This document shows, one piece after another, positions 1 through 8,290 of a stretch of 64,000 nucleotides of DNA. The stretch is taken from positions 1 through 64,000 of the forward strand of contig CAWBCM010000007.1 of the NCBI GenBank assembly GCA_963787285.1. Reading direction: 5' to 3'. Both the position numbers and the translations under genes were made by a program. This stretch comes from JAHEJN01 sp963787285 (GTDB taxonomy: Bacteria; Actinomycetota; Acidimicrobiia; Acidimicrobiales; JAHEJN01). The notes below the pieces were generated by a model that ran no database searches, was not told the origin of the DNA, and saw only the letters and a list, made by a program, of their open reading frames with translations. Position 1 is the first letter of the stretch; every line of letters starts with the position of its first letter.

Positions 1-129
1 CTGTGTGGCGATCTGCTCGCGTTCGGTTTCGAAGAACTCGCTGGTGAGGAACGGGTGCGCCACCAGTGAAGCCCGATACCAGACCTCCACGACGTCGTCG
101 AGGTCGGCATCGTCATAGGCGCGAATCAT
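1..129 (-). CDS. GNAT-family acetyltransferase, N-terminal fragment
   Basis: Only the first 43 codons are in the window; the gene runs off the left edge. The N-terminus reads MIRAYDDADLDDVVEVWYRA, the usual beta1-alpha1 opening of GNAT acyl-CoA N-acyltransferases, followed by a segment (SLVAHPFLTSEFFETE) seen in small GNAT proteins of the YjaB type. The acetyl-CoA loop lies outside the window, so substrate cannot be judged. The ATG is preceded by TAGCAT (minus strand, 139-144) nine bases upstream, which could serve as a -10 element for an almost leaderless transcript. It diverges from the downstream mycothiol-type gene. Confidence 0.6.
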   Translation of the reverse strand, partial: MIRAYDDADLDDVVEVWYRASLVAHPFLTSEFFETEREQIATQ

Positions 130-184
130 GAGTCGAGCATGCTACATCTGGTCGTGTCATCGAGCTGGTCGTCGCCGGGGGCAT

Positions 185-190
185 TACGGT
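185..190 (+). promoter_or_regulatory. -10 element TACGGT
   Basis: TACGGT fits the actinobacterial TAnnnT -10 pattern. Transcription would begin near 197, giving a leader of about 19 bases that contains AGAGGAGG (203-210). It overlaps the upstream GTG at 189, which argues for the ATG at 216 as the real start. Confidence 0.5.
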
Positions 191-215
191 GGCTGTCGTC
201 TCAGAGGAGGATCTC

Positions 216-839
216 ATGGACCCGTGGCCAATGATCGAAGCCGACCGTCGAGCTCTGGCTGAGTACCTGTCGGGCCTCTCGGCCGACGAGTGGAAGAAGC
301 CGTCGCTGTGTGCCGACTGGACCATCGAGGAGGTGGCTGCCCACATGTTGGTCATCCCGACCGTGCCGAAGGGAAAGATCTTCCTCAACTTCCTCGGGTC
401 GGGGTTCAATCTCGACAAGTTCTCGGCCAAGATGGTCGGCCGCATCACCACCGAGAAATCACCCGAGCAGATCGCTGCGGCCATGGGCGAAGGAGCGGCA
501 TCGCGGAGCACGCCACCGGGACTCAAGCCGATGGGGATCCTGTCTGAGGTGCTGGTGCACGCCGGCGACATCTCCTTGGGCGTCGGCCGACCCCTTGCGT
601 TCCCCACCGACCACTACATCGCCGGGCTCGACTACCTCAAGGACGTGCAGCCCGCTCTCGGGTGCAAGAAGCGCATCGAGGGGCTGCACCTCGAGTCGAC
701 CGACGGCAACTGGTCTCACGGCGAGGGCCCTGCGGTCCAGGGGACGGCCCAGCACCTGGCGCTCGCCGTGAGCGGCAGGAAGGCCGCGCTCGATCACTTG
801 AGCGGCGACGGGGTCGAGATCATGCGGGGTCGCGACTAG
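216..839 (+). CDS. Mycothiol-dependent maleylpyruvate isomerase-family protein
   Basis: 207-residue protein of the DinB/YfiT-like superfamily (TIGR03083 type). The N-terminal helix region with LCADWTIEEVAAHMLVIP matches the typical family segment, including the His that binds metal; further acidic and His residues follow in the central region (EVLVHAGDISLGVGRP). Family members use mycothiol, or act as metal-dependent transferases of unknown substrate, so the exact reaction is not known. The ATG at 216 is chosen because AGAGGAGG sits five bases upstream; an in-frame GTG at 189 lies inside the probable -10. The stop codon overlaps the stop of the convergent SulP gene in a CTAG palindrome. Confidence 0.8.
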   Translation: MDPWPMIEADRRALAEYLSGLSADEWKKPSLCADWTIEEVAAHMLVIPTVPKGKIFLNFLGSGFNLDKFSAKMVGRITTEKSPEQIAAAMGEGAASRSTPPGLKPMGILSEVLVHAGDISLGVGRPLAFPTDHYIAGLDYLKDVQPALGCKKRIEGLHLESTDGNWSHGEGPAVQGTAQHLALAVSGRKAALDHLSGDGVEIMRGRD

Positions 840-2659
840 TCGTTCGGTTCGCTCGGTTCCTCGGCCTCGAGCACCTCGATCTCGACCTCGGCATCGTTCT
901 CGGACTCCGGAAACGCAGCGGCCCCTGTCTTCGCGTTGCCCTTCAAACCGGTCGCCCGCCGAGCGGCACGAACGCACTGGGAGATGCTGTGCCAGATGTG
1001 CTCGTCGCCGAGGGTGTCGAGAAAGCCCGAGCGGTCGAGCACCGCCGAAACCGGATGAATGACCCGCGCGAGGTAGAGCCGTATCTCCCGAGCCAGCAGC
1101 TCGCCGTAGAGATGGTCGAGCATGTCGACGCTCGTCGTCTCGAGCTGCGAGGTTGCCTCGAGATCGAGCACGAGCGCGCGCGTGTCGGGCCAGCGGTCGA
1201 CTTCCTCGAGCACGCGGTCCTCGATGGCCGTCGCGTTGGCCCAGAAGAGCGGGGCATCGAGTCGGACGACGAGGACCCCGGGCACGATTCGCCGGCTCGT
1301 GTGATCGCGCATCCGGCCCCATGCGGCCTTCTCGCTGTCGATCTTGCCGAGCACCTCCATCCGCGGCGAGCTCGACCGGTAGATGATCGCCAACAGCGAG
1401 ATGACGATGGCGATGCCCAGACCCGGAAGGGGGCCCAACAGCACGACCCCGCCGATCCCGACCATCGCCGCTACGAAGTCGGCCCGACGGATTCGGTAGT
1501 ACCGGCGGAGGGAGGCCAAGTCCATCAATCCCCAGACCGCGGCGACGACGATTGCGCTCAGCACGGCCTGGGGGAGATCGGTGAAGAATCGGGTGAAGCC
1601 GATCAGAACGACGACGACCAGACCGGCGGCGGCGAGCCCGGTGACCTGGCTGTGGCCGCCCGCCTGGTCGGATGCGGCCGTCTTCGAGAGGCTGCCCGCC
1701 ACCCCGAGTCCGCCGGAGAGGCCGGCGCCGATGTTCGCTGCCCCCATCCCGATCAACTCGTGCTCGGTGTCCACGCGGTAGCCGCCACGCGTCGCAAACA
1801 AGCGGGTCGCCGCAAGACCCTCGGCCATGGCCACCAGGGCGAGGGACACGCCGCCGATCACGACGGCTTCGAGGTCTTGGCGCGGGATCAACGGAAGCCC
1901 GAACGGTGGCAAGCCGCCGGGCACCTTCCCGATGGTTGCCACTCCCTCCGACTCCAGATCGAGCAGCTTCGAGGCCGCAATGGAAACGATGAGCGTGACG
2001 AGGCCCCACGGGACGCGCAATGTCAGCCTCCGACCACCGAAGAGGATCAGAAGGGCCGAGGCCCCGACGATCGTGGTGGCCGGGTCGATGTCGCCGACGT
2101 TCTCGGCCGTTCGGAAGAGCACTACGAGGAGATCGCCGCCGGGCTTGGGTATCCCGAGCAGGGTGGGGAGCTCGCCGACCACGATGGTGAGGGTCAGGCC
2201 GAAGACGAAGCCGGTGACAATCGGCTTCGAGAGGAACTCGGCGACCCACGAGATGTGGAGCAAGCCGGTAGCGATCAGGACGATTCCGGCCACGATCGCC
2301 AGTGCGGCGGTGATGGCGACGGCGTCGTCGGGATTGTCGTGGCTGATGTCGGCGACGAGCGAACCGGACACGATTGCGACGGTCGACGCCGGGCCCACGA
2401 TGAGCTGGGGCGACGAGCCCAGAACGGCGTAGGCCAACAGGGCGAGGGGCACGGCATACAGGCCGACTTCCACCGGCACACCTGCGATCCTGGCGTAGCC
2501 CAGCGACTGGGGAATCATGAGCGCGGCAACGATGGCGCCGGCCAGGAGATCGCCGCGCAGCCGGCTTCGGTCGTACTGCGGCAGCCATCGCAGCATCGGT
2601 ACCGCACGGGCGGCGATCTGGCGGGCGCTGCGGCGCCGCTCGGTCGTGTCGTTGGCCAC
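836..2659 (-). CDS. SulP-family anion transporter with STAS domain
   Basis: 607 residues, a usual length for SulP/SLC26 transporters, which import sulfate, bicarbonate or other anions. About ten to twelve hydrophobic segments span residues 35-420, beginning with the family signature region (LLAGAIVAALMIPQSLGYA). The C-terminal third (about 430-560) is a STAS domain, including RIVPGVLVVRLDAPLFWAN and a central LVLDLEATSQLETT loop. Substrate cannot be read from sequence, but the divergent neighbour is a PAPS-dependent sulfotransferase, so sulfate is attractive. The start is a GTG with a purine-rich GGGGGAAC upstream and a likely -10 (TAGTGT) at 2699-2704. Confidence 0.93.
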   Translation of the reverse strand: MANDTTERRRSARQIAARAVPMLRWLPQYDRSRLRGDLLAGAIVAALMIPQSLGYARIAGVPVEVGLYAVPLALLAYAVLGSSPQLIVGPASTVAIVSGSLVADISHDNPDDAVAITAALAIVAGIVLIATGLLHISWVAEFLSKPIVTGFVFGLTLTIVVGELPTLLGIPKPGGDLLVVLFRTAENVGDIDPATTIVGASALLILFGGRRLTLRVPWGLVTLIVSIAASKLLDLESEGVATIGKVPGGLPPFGLPLIPRQDLEAVVIGGVSLALVAMAEGLAATRLFATRGGYRVDTEHELIGMGAANIGAGLSGGLGVAGSLSKTAASDQAGGHSQVTGLAAAGLVVVVLIGFTRFFTDLPQAVLSAIVVAAVWGLMDLASLRRYYRIRRADFVAAMVGIGGVVLLGPLPGLGIAIVISLLAIIYRSSSPRMEVLGKIDSEKAAWGRMRDHTSRRIVPGVLVVRLDAPLFWANATAIEDRVLEEVDRWPDTRALVLDLEATSQLETTSVDMLDHLYGELLAREIRLYLARVIHPVSAVLDRSGFLDTLGDEHIWHSISQCVRAARRATGLKGNAKTGAAAFPESENDAEVEIEVLEAEEPSEPND

Positions 2660-2698
2660 CCCCGTTCCCCCGTTGCTCGTTTCAGACGGCGAATCTCC

Positions 2699-2704
2699 AC
2701 ACTA
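2699..2704 (-). promoter_or_regulatory. -10 element TAGTGT for the SulP gene
   Basis: TAGTGT on the minus strand, about 40 bases upstream of the SulP GTG. It leaves a leader of about 33 bases containing GGGGGAAC. It lies 43 bases from the oppositely oriented sulfotransferase -10, so the two genes share a 102-base divergent control region. Confidence 0.45.
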
Positions 2705-2747
2705 ACCAGACCGTTCCCTGGGGTTCGGGTGTTCGACTCGTCACGGC

Positions 2748-2753
2748 TAGGTT
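2748..2753 (+). promoter_or_regulatory. -10 element TAGGTT, leaderless sulfotransferase
   Basis: TAGGTT is followed by eight bases and then the GTG start at 2762. This places the transcription start at or next to the start codon, as in leaderless actinobacterial genes. No Shine-Dalgarno sequence is visible before the GTG. Confidence 0.5.
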
Positions 2754-2761
2754 GAGGCCGC

Positions 2762-3649
2762 GTGGACGCATCGCCGATCCGATACCGCTCCGACGAAGAG
2801 GACAGCGGCCGATGGCTCGATTTCGCGTTCCGCGACGGCGACATCGTGATCAGTACCCGTTCGAAGAGCGGCACCACATGGATGCAGATGATCTGCGCGC
2901 TGCTGATCTTTCAGACGCCGCACCTTCCGCGTCCGCTCGTCGAGCTCTCGCCGTGGCTCGACTGGCTCGTGGTACCGAAGCACGAGATCCGCTCGATGTT
3001 GGCGGAGCAGTCCCATCGACGGTTCATCAAGACGCACACGCCGCTCGACGGTTTACCGCTCGACCCCCGGGCGACCTACATCGTGGTCGGAAGACACCCT
3101 CTCGACGCCGCCGTGTCCCGCTACCACCAGAGCCACAACATCGACCGTCGCCGTAAGGCCGAGCTCACCGGCAACGCTGACGAGGGAAACAGGAGGCCGC
3201 TTCCGCCATTGGATACCTGGTTGCGGTCATGGATCAGGTCTGAAGCCATTGCGGCCGACAATCTCGACTCGATGGCCGGGGTCTTCCATCACCTGACCGA
3301 TGCCTGGCGACGCAGGGACCAGGACAACGTGGTCTTGATCCACTATGGCGACCTGATCGGGGACCTCCCCGGCGAGATGGCGCGGCTGGCCGACCAGCTC
3401 GACATCACCCTCACCGACGCCACCGTCGACGATCTCGCCAACGCAGCAACCTTCGACTCGATGCGAACGCGCGCCGGCCTGCTCGTGCCGGACGCGGTGG
3501 GCGTTCTCGTCGACAGCGGAGCCTTCTTCCGGCGCGGTCGATCAGGGGCGGGCGTCGAGGCCCTGGGAGAGGCGGAGCTCGCGGCGTACCGGTCCCGAGC
3601 GGCGGCGTTGGCTCCCCCCGACCTCCTCGCCTGGCTCCATCGTGACTGA
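2762..3649 (+). CDS. PAPS-dependent sulfotransferase
   Basis: 295-residue soluble sulfotransferase (Sulfotransfer_1 fold). The 5'-phosphosulfate-binding loop is ISTRSKSGTTWMQMI (near residues 31-45), including the catalytic Lys. The 3'-phosphate-binding segment is YIVVGRHPLDAAVSRYHQ (about 103-120). A late RTRAGLLV region and an FFRRGRSGAG segment match the third cofactor-binding strand (RKG-like motif). It would transfer sulfate from PAPS to a hydroxyl or amine of an unknown small molecule or lipid. The GTG start follows a -10-like hexamer by eight bases, suggesting a leaderless mRNA. The divergent SulP transporter may supply sulfate for PAPS. Confidence 0.9.
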   Translation: MDASPIRYRSDEEDSGRWLDFAFRDGDIVISTRSKSGTTWMQMICALLIFQTPHLPRPLVELSPWLDWLVVPKHEIRSMLAEQSHRRFIKTHTPLDGLPLDPRATYIVVGRHPLDAAVSRYHQSHNIDRRRKAELTGNADEGNRRPLPPLDTWLRSWIRSEAIAADNLDSMAGVFHHLTDAWRRRDQDNVVLIHYGDLIGDLPGEMARLADQLDITLTDATVDDLANAATFDSMRTRAGLLVPDAVGVLVDSGAFFRRGRSGAGVEALGEAELAAYRSRAAALAPPDLLAWLHRD

Positions 3650-3695
3650 GCCGTCGAGAGCTCGAGGCGGCTGAGGCTACGGCCCGCCAGGCCGG

Positions 3696-4703
3696 TCAGA
3701 GCCAGCCGCTGCGCTTGAACGACCGATAGAGCATCGCAACCACGACGGCCATGATGCCGAGCACGAGCGGGTAGCCCAGTTGCCAACCCAGCTCGGGCAT
3801 CGTGTCGAAGTTCATCCCGTAGACACCCGCAACCAGGGTCGGCACCGCCGCCATGGCGACCCATGCGCTGATCTTGCGCATGTCGTCGTTCTGCTGGACG
3901 GTGATCTGCGTCTGGCTCGCCGCGAGCGCTGCGTCGAGCAGCCCGGAGAGAGAGTTTGCCCGGGTCACGGCCCGGTCGAGCTGATCCGACGCCTCGTTGA
4001 GGTCGGCAACCACCGCCGCGGGCAGGCGCGCTCCGAACCCACGGATGAGCCGGGTGAGCGGATCCTGCAACGCGTCGATGGCCACCAGCTTCCGTCGCAC
4101 TTCCCGCTTCAGTCGATACAGCCGCTTGACGGGCTGCTCTCGGGTGTCGGAGAAGACCTCGCGTTCCACCTCGATGGCATCGGTCTCGAAGCCGTCGAGG
4201 GCCAAGCCGTAGTCGTCGATCACGCGAGTCACGACTGCGGCGAGGACAGTCATCGGGCCGAGTGCGAGGTGGTCGGGATCGCGCTCGAGCGCGGCCCGGA
4301 CCCTCGTGAGCTCACTCGCTTTCCCGTGACGGATCGAGATGATCGAGCGAGGTCCGACGAGGAGGGTCATCTCGCCGAGATGGACCGATTCCTTCTTGTC
4401 GTCGTAGCGAGCCGTGCGGAGTACCAGCTGAAGGGTGTCGCCGCTCACCGTCAACACGGGTCGAGCGTGCGGCGTCAGGACTTCGCGCGGCGACACGTCG
4501 TCGAGCTGGAGTGCCGTACACGCCGCGTCGACCTCGTCTTCGGTCGGCACACGCAGACCCAGCCACACGAACCCCTCGGCGGGCTCGGTCATGACCGAGC
4601 CGGCGATGGGTGCCATGGGTGCCGCCCAGCGGCTGAGGGAGACGGGTGTCGGATCGACGTCGATGCGGGTGCCGTCGATGTAGGCGGCGCAGTCGATTAT
4701 CAC
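3696..4703 (-). CDS. corA: CorA-family Mg2+/Co2+ transporter
   Basis: About 335 residues, the usual CorA length. The C-terminus has the family pair of membrane helices: helix 1 (ISAWVAMAAVPTLVAGVYGMNF), ending in the selectivity motif YGMNF, and a final helix ending in the basic tail RSFKRSGWL. The long cytoplasmic N-terminal part contains the expected helical stalk with many charged residues (KRLYRLKREVRRKL). It forms a pentameric divalent-cation channel. The GTG at 4703 is chosen because a GAGACT hexamer lies six bases upstream, as in other leaderless-looking genes here; a TTG at 4721 is the alternative. A lipoprotein gene in the same direction ends 63 bases upstream. Confidence 0.92.
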   Translation of the reverse strand: MIIDCAAYIDGTRIDVDPTPVSLSRWAAPMAPIAGSVMTEPAEGFVWLGLRVPTEDEVDAACTALQLDDVSPREVLTPHARPVLTVSGDTLQLVLRTARYDDKKESVHLGEMTLLVGPRSIISIRHGKASELTRVRAALERDPDHLALGPMTVLAAVVTRVIDDYGLALDGFETDAIEVEREVFSDTREQPVKRLYRLKREVRRKLVAIDALQDPLTRLIRGFGARLPAAVVADLNEASDQLDRAVTRANSLSGLLDAALAASQTQITVQQNDDMRKISAWVAMAAVPTLVAGVYGMNFDTMPELGWQLGYPLVLGIMAVVVAMLYRSFKRSGWL

Positions 4704-4766
4704 GGTGCCAGTCTCGCCCAACCAACGGAAACGTGCGCCATTCGCAGCCGGCGACGGGCGGGAACT

Positions 4767-5165
4767 TCAGCGAATACCGGTGTCGTAGTCGGCGGTGACC
4801 CGGACTGTCTGACCGTCGGTTGCGGTGACCTCCACCGCAGCCGCCGTACCGAGGAGACCGTCGACGGGCTGCGGCACGACGGTGAGCGCGCCTGGCGCCA
4901 CCGCGAGAACCACCCGTCCGTCGGGCCCCGTGACCCCGCGAGCCACTTCGGATCCGCCCGAGTCGGTCACCACGATGAGCGCCTCCTCGACCGCCCGAGG
5001 TGCACAGTCCGGTGACGGCGGATCGGCTTCGACCGGGCAGACGGGGCCGGCCAAGGCGGTGATCTCCAACCGCACGGTCGCCACCGGTGTCTCGCCGGCG
5101 CCGCCGGACCCGCACGCCGACACGACAACGATCATCAGGACGGTGATCAACCAGGAGTATCGCAT
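4767..5165 (-). CDS. Putative secreted lipoprotein
   Basis: 132 residues. The N-terminus is a lipoprotein signal: MRYSW, a hydrophobic run and the lipobox VVSAC with Cys at about residue 20, so the mature protein should be lipid-anchored outside the membrane. The rest is a small beta-rich region with segments such as EEALIVVTDSGGSEVARG and TGPDGRVVLAVAPGALTVV. These resemble carboxypeptidase-regulatory-like (Ig-type) domains that carry a conserved G-P-D-G-R-V turn. Two extra Cys flank a Pro-rich insert (CPVEADPPSPDC). Function is unknown. The frame continues upstream, but the coding signal starts at the ATG at 5165. It may be co-transcribed with corA. Confidence 0.7.
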   Translation of the reverse strand: MRYSWLITVLMIVVVSACGSGGAGETPVATVRLEITALAGPVCPVEADPPSPDCAPRAVEEALIVVTDSGGSEVARGVTGPDGRVVLAVAPGALTVVPQPVDGLLGTAAAVEVTATDGQTVRVTADYDTGIR

Positions 5166-5331
5166 GTCGTTCTGACGTCGGGAGCGTCGTTCTGGTTCCG
5201 TTCCCAGGACGTTGGTCCCTGGGCAACTGGATCGTCGTGGCGCACGATCATCCTGTGGCGGACTCTGGGGTCCCGCAGGTGCAGGTACGGAGGCGGAGGA
5301 TGGCGGAGCGAGAGATCCAGGTGGTGGCGTC

Positions 5332-6717
5332 ATGACCGGTCGGCGAATAGCGGCCGCTGTGCTCGCAGTGCTGGTTCTGGTCCCTGCGTTCATCGTGCTC
5401 GTCGGCGGGGCGGCGCTGACCGTCGCGTATGCCGCCGGGCGAGACGACGAGGGGTTCTTCGATGCCGGCATCGACGGGCTGCAGACCACGACGGCAGCCG
5501 TTGCCTCCGACGAGATCGACCTGGCCGGAGATCCCGGACCGCCAGACTGGTTGGTCGACCTCGGAGACGTGACCGTGGAGCTGCGCCTGGAGAGCGTCCG
5601 CAGCGACGTGCCGATCTTTGTCGGTATCGGTCCGCAGGCCGAGGTGGACGAGTACCTCTCCGGAGTCGCTCACGAAGAAGTGATCGGCCTCGACGGGCGT
5701 CGCCTCGAGCTGCGCACCAATTTCGGCACGCCCCTCGCGACACCGCCCGGCGACGAAACGTTCTGGGAAGCGAGCGTCGAGGGCGTCGGGCCCCAGGCGC
5801 TGCGCTGGGAGGTGGAATCGGGTCGTTGGGTCGTCGTCGTGATGAATGCCGACGGGTCACCCGGCGTGTCCGCCGACGTCGAGGTCGCGGCCAAGGCCGG
5901 ATTCCTGCTGCCGCTCGCCATCACCATGATGGTGGTGGGTGCGTTGTTGACCATCGCCACCGTCACCGGCATCGTCCTGCTGGCCCGACGAGCGGTCGAA
6001 CCGACAGAAGCACCGACGACAACCGAGCCCGCAACGGTCCGGGCCGGTCCCGTCACCGTCAGCGCCGAGCTCGACGAACCGCTGTCGCCGTGGCTCTGGC
6101 TGGTGAAATGGTTCCTCGCCATTCCGCATTTCGTCGTGTTGGTCCTCCTCTGGGTGGCCTTCGGCGTGCTCACCGTGATCGCCGGATTCGCCATCTTGTT
6201 CACCCGCCGATACCCCCGGGGCATCTTCGAGTTCAACGTCGGCGTGCTGCGGTGGACCTGGCGGGTCAGCTACTACGCCTTGACCGGTGGCCTCGGGACC
6301 GACCGGTACCCGCCGTTCAGCCTCGGAGTCGAACCCGACTATCCGGCCACACTCGACGTTGCAGCTCCCGAAGACCTGTCCCGAGGTCTGGTGCTGGTCA
6401 AGTGGTGGCTCCTGGCCATCCCGCACTACCTCGTCCTGGCGATGATGGCCGGCTGGGGTGTCGGCTGGTGGGGTGCCGGAGGGTCGAGCGGCCCCTGGTT
6501 GTGGAGTGGAGGCCTGCTCGGGATCCTCGTCGTCATCGCCGGCTTCTCGCTGCTGTTCCGCAACACGTACCCGCGAGGTCTCTTCGACCTGATCATCGGG
6601 CTCAACCGGTGGGTCTTCCGGGTGATCGCCTACGCAGCACTCATGACCGACGAGTACCCGCCCTTCCGACTCGACCAGGGGGGCGCTGAAGCCGAGCACG
6701 GACCGCGACCGTTTTGA
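5332..6717 (+). CDS. DUF4389 membrane protein with N-terminal extracytoplasmic domain
   Basis: 461 residues. A membrane helix at about residues 5-30 leads to an extracytoplasmic domain of about 170 residues, then another helix (about 195-220), a Thr/Pro-rich linker and two DUF4389 modules. Each module has the family pattern: WLVKWFLAIPHF or KWWLLAIPHY, two hydrophobic helices, RYPRG or TYPRG, and a closing YPPF. Two modules in one chain is a common actinobacterial arrangement; the function is unknown. The ATG at 5332 is used because AGGTGG precedes it and the region upstream in frame is not protein-like. The stop overlaps the TTG start of the next frame. A single-module relative lies at 13.7-14.3 kb. 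Confidence 0.8.
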   Translation: MTGRRIAAAVLAVLVLVPAFIVLVGGAALTVAYAAGRDDEGFFDAGIDGLQTTTAAVASDEIDLAGDPGPPDWLVDLGDVTVELRLESVRSDVPIFVGIGPQAEVDEYLSGVAHEEVIGLDGRRLELRTNFGTPLATPPGDETFWEASVEGVGPQALRWEVESGRWVVVVMNADGSPGVSADVEVAAKAGFLLPLAITMMVVGALLTIATVTGIVLLARRAVEPTEAPTTTEPATVRAGPVTVSAELDEPLSPWLWLVKWFLAIPHFVVLVLLWVAFGVLTVIAGFAILFTRRYPRGIFEFNVGVLRWTWRVSYYALTGGLGTDRYPPFSLGVEPDYPATLDVAAPEDLSRGLVLVKWWLLAIPHYLVLAMMAGWGVGWWGAGGSSGPWLWSGGLLGILVVIAGFSLLFRNTYPRGLFDLIIGLNRWVFRVIAYAALMTDEYPPFRLDQGGAEAEHGPRPF

Positions 6718-7412
6718 TCGGATCGTGTGCCTTCGAAACGTTGCGACTCGACGTTGCGGAGTGGCACGCGACAGCTGTTCGGACGGGTTGTGATCTCGTC
6801 GATGCCGTTGTGACGATCCTCGACGAGACAACGACCGCTGCGTTGCCAGCGGCCTGGCGAGGGAGCTACCCACGCAAGCGGGCCCGCGCCTTCATTGCCG
6901 AGCGTGACGCCGACTCCGTCACGCTGCTCGTCGTAGCGCGTGCCTCGGCCCGACCGCTCGGACTCGTCATCCTGGCCGAGATCCCGAGCGCAGACATGGC
7001 CGGCCGCGTCGATGTGCGATTGGGCTACGTGTTCGCCGCGCCGGAATGGGGAAATGGACTCGCGTCGGAGATGGTCGCCGGCCTGGTCCGCTGCTCTGCG
7101 GAGGGACGAGTGAGCATTCGGTCGCATGATCTAGTTCTGAGCGGTCGGCGGCCAGGCCGCAAACACCTTGTTCGAGTTGAAGATCCAGGTCTCGACGAAG
7201 GTCGACCACGACGGGGTGACCGACAACTCGCGGGCCGCACCGAGCAGTGCGAACCAATTCAGCACCTCCTGCTGACCGGCGTGTTCGATCTGCGCGGTCG
7301 TGTACGCCCCGAATCGCTCGTAGTCGCCCTCGACCATCGCCCGGTACAGCGCTCGATCGGCATCGATGTCGGGGCGGAGGCGCCAGGTGTGGTCGGTGAG
7401 GAACGCATGTGA
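6714..7412 (+). pseudogene. Truncated GNAT acetyltransferase reading into antisense sequence
   Basis: Codons 1 to about 135 look like a GNAT acetyltransferase of the RimJ/RimL kind: FETLRLDVAEWHATA at the N-terminus, RARAFIAERDADSVTLLVV in the middle, and RLGYVFAAPEWGNGLASEMV, the acetyl-CoA-binding region. The family then needs about 45 more residues containing the D-N-x-x-S-x-x-x-x-x-K-x-G-F element. These are absent. From 7131 the frame runs antisense to the C-terminus of the convergent dioxygenase gene and stops at 7412, giving a basic, non-family tail. The TTG start overlaps the upstream stop (TTGA), so the remnant may still be translated. It appears to be a deletion remnant; no neighbouring frame restores the missing part. 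Confidence 0.55.
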
Positions 7413-8201
7413 CCACGACGACGACGCAATGATGCTCACCCGCTCCGATCGTTGCCGCAAGGCCCGGACCACGGCCGAACCGAGCTCCATCAGTCGCCAC
7501 GGCGGTGGCGACGGCGGATCGAGGGTCAACTCCTCCCCGAAGGGCTTCCAGAAGCCTTCGGCCGCGATCACCCGTCGGCCGTAGCAGTTGATCGGCATGC
7601 AGATGACCGGCCACTCGAAGCCGATTCGTCGATGATCGAGGAACAAGACGGTGTTGAGGAAGGCGTGGGGGAGCTGTTGGTCGTGCAGCGGCCGGTAGGC
7701 GTAGGACATGTCGATGCCCGCTTCGAGCAGCTCGCCGACGAGCCAGGTCGCGAGGTCGGGCCGGCCCTTGATCGTGATGGTGTAGTCGTCGGGCTCGTCC
7801 CAGAAGCGGGGGAACTCATGGGCCGGCTTCGTTGCGTACGGCTGGATCTCGCGGTCGGGGAAAGCGAGCACGGAGAACGGGGGGATGAGGTCTTCCTTGA
7901 AGTTCTCGTACTGGTCGTCACCCCACACGACGACGACATCGGGATCGAAGTGCTCCAGCTCGGCGCGGACACGGTCGAGCCCGTCGATGAACGCCGCCCG
8001 GTGGGCGGGGGCCGACGACACGCCCTGGTCGTCACCCCACTCGGCCCGCATCGGTTCGGACCAGCCGGCCGGGTCCTTGGCGGACGCGGGAATGTCGGGA
8101 TCGGCCAGGATTGCGCGGAGGATTCCCGCCATGGCGGCGTCGGTTCCTCCGAAGGGTGGGTAATGCGACAGCCCGAGCAGCTGGATCTCCGCCATGGCCA
8201 T
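7131..8201 (-). CDS. Class III extradiol ring-cleavage dioxygenase (LigB-type catalytic subunit)
   Basis: 356 residues, longer than stand-alone LigB (about 280-300). The N-terminus QLLGLSHYPPFGG carries the first metal-ligand His. VVVWGDDQYENF (residues about 95-106) matches the segment that holds the second ligand, though the usual His is not obvious there. A SSWSHAFL element carries the His that aligns with the family catalytic His. C-terminal LNWFALLGAARE resembles the protocatechuate 4,5-dioxygenase beta end. It would cleave a catechol-type ring using Fe(II), but no LigA-type small subunit and no aromatic genes are adjacent, so the substrate is unknown. The ATG at 8201 is preferred; the frame continues upstream without family similarity. 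Confidence 0.75.
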   Translation of the reverse strand: MAMAEIQLLGLSHYPPFGGTDAAMAGILRAILADPDIPASAKDPAGWSEPMRAEWGDDQGVSSAPAHRAAFIDGLDRVRAELEHFDPDVVVVWGDDQYENFKEDLIPPFSVLAFPDREIQPYATKPAHEFPRFWDEPDDYTITIKGRPDLATWLVGELLEAGIDMSYAYRPLHDQQLPHAFLNTVLFLDHRRIGFEWPVICMPINCYGRRVIAAEGFWKPFGEELTLDPPSPPPWRLMELGSAVVRALRQRSERVSIIASSSWSHAFLTDHTWRLRPDIDADRALYRAMVEGDYERFGAYTTAQIEHAGQQEVLNWFALLGAARELSVTPSWSTFVETWIFNSNKVFAAWPPTAQN

Positions 8202-8264
8202 GAACTCTGACACGTCCGTCGAACGGCGGCAACGCTGCGAGCTGGTCCCGCCGCACCGGCGGGC

Positions 8265-8270
8265 TAGTGT
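8265..8270 (+). promoter_or_regulatory. -10 element TAGTGT for phoD
   Basis: TAGTGT is followed by a short leader containing GGAGG (8279-8283) and the GTG at 8291. This supports the GTG at 8291 over the in-frame GTG at 8267, which overlaps the hexamer. Confidence 0.5.
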
Positions 8271-8290
8271 CCGGGCTCGGAGGTAGCGCC

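Noticed and set aside
459..2588. Long open frames overlapping the SulP gene (709 codons on the same strand, nearly 700 on the opposite strand)
   Set aside because: They encode Arg/Pro/Gly-rich sequence typical of off-frame reading in high-GC DNA, while the SulP frame has clear membrane and STAS patterns.
3650..3695. Imperfect hairpin between the sulfotransferase and corA as a bidirectional terminator
   Set aside because: The stem has bulges and no T-run follows; too weak to call.
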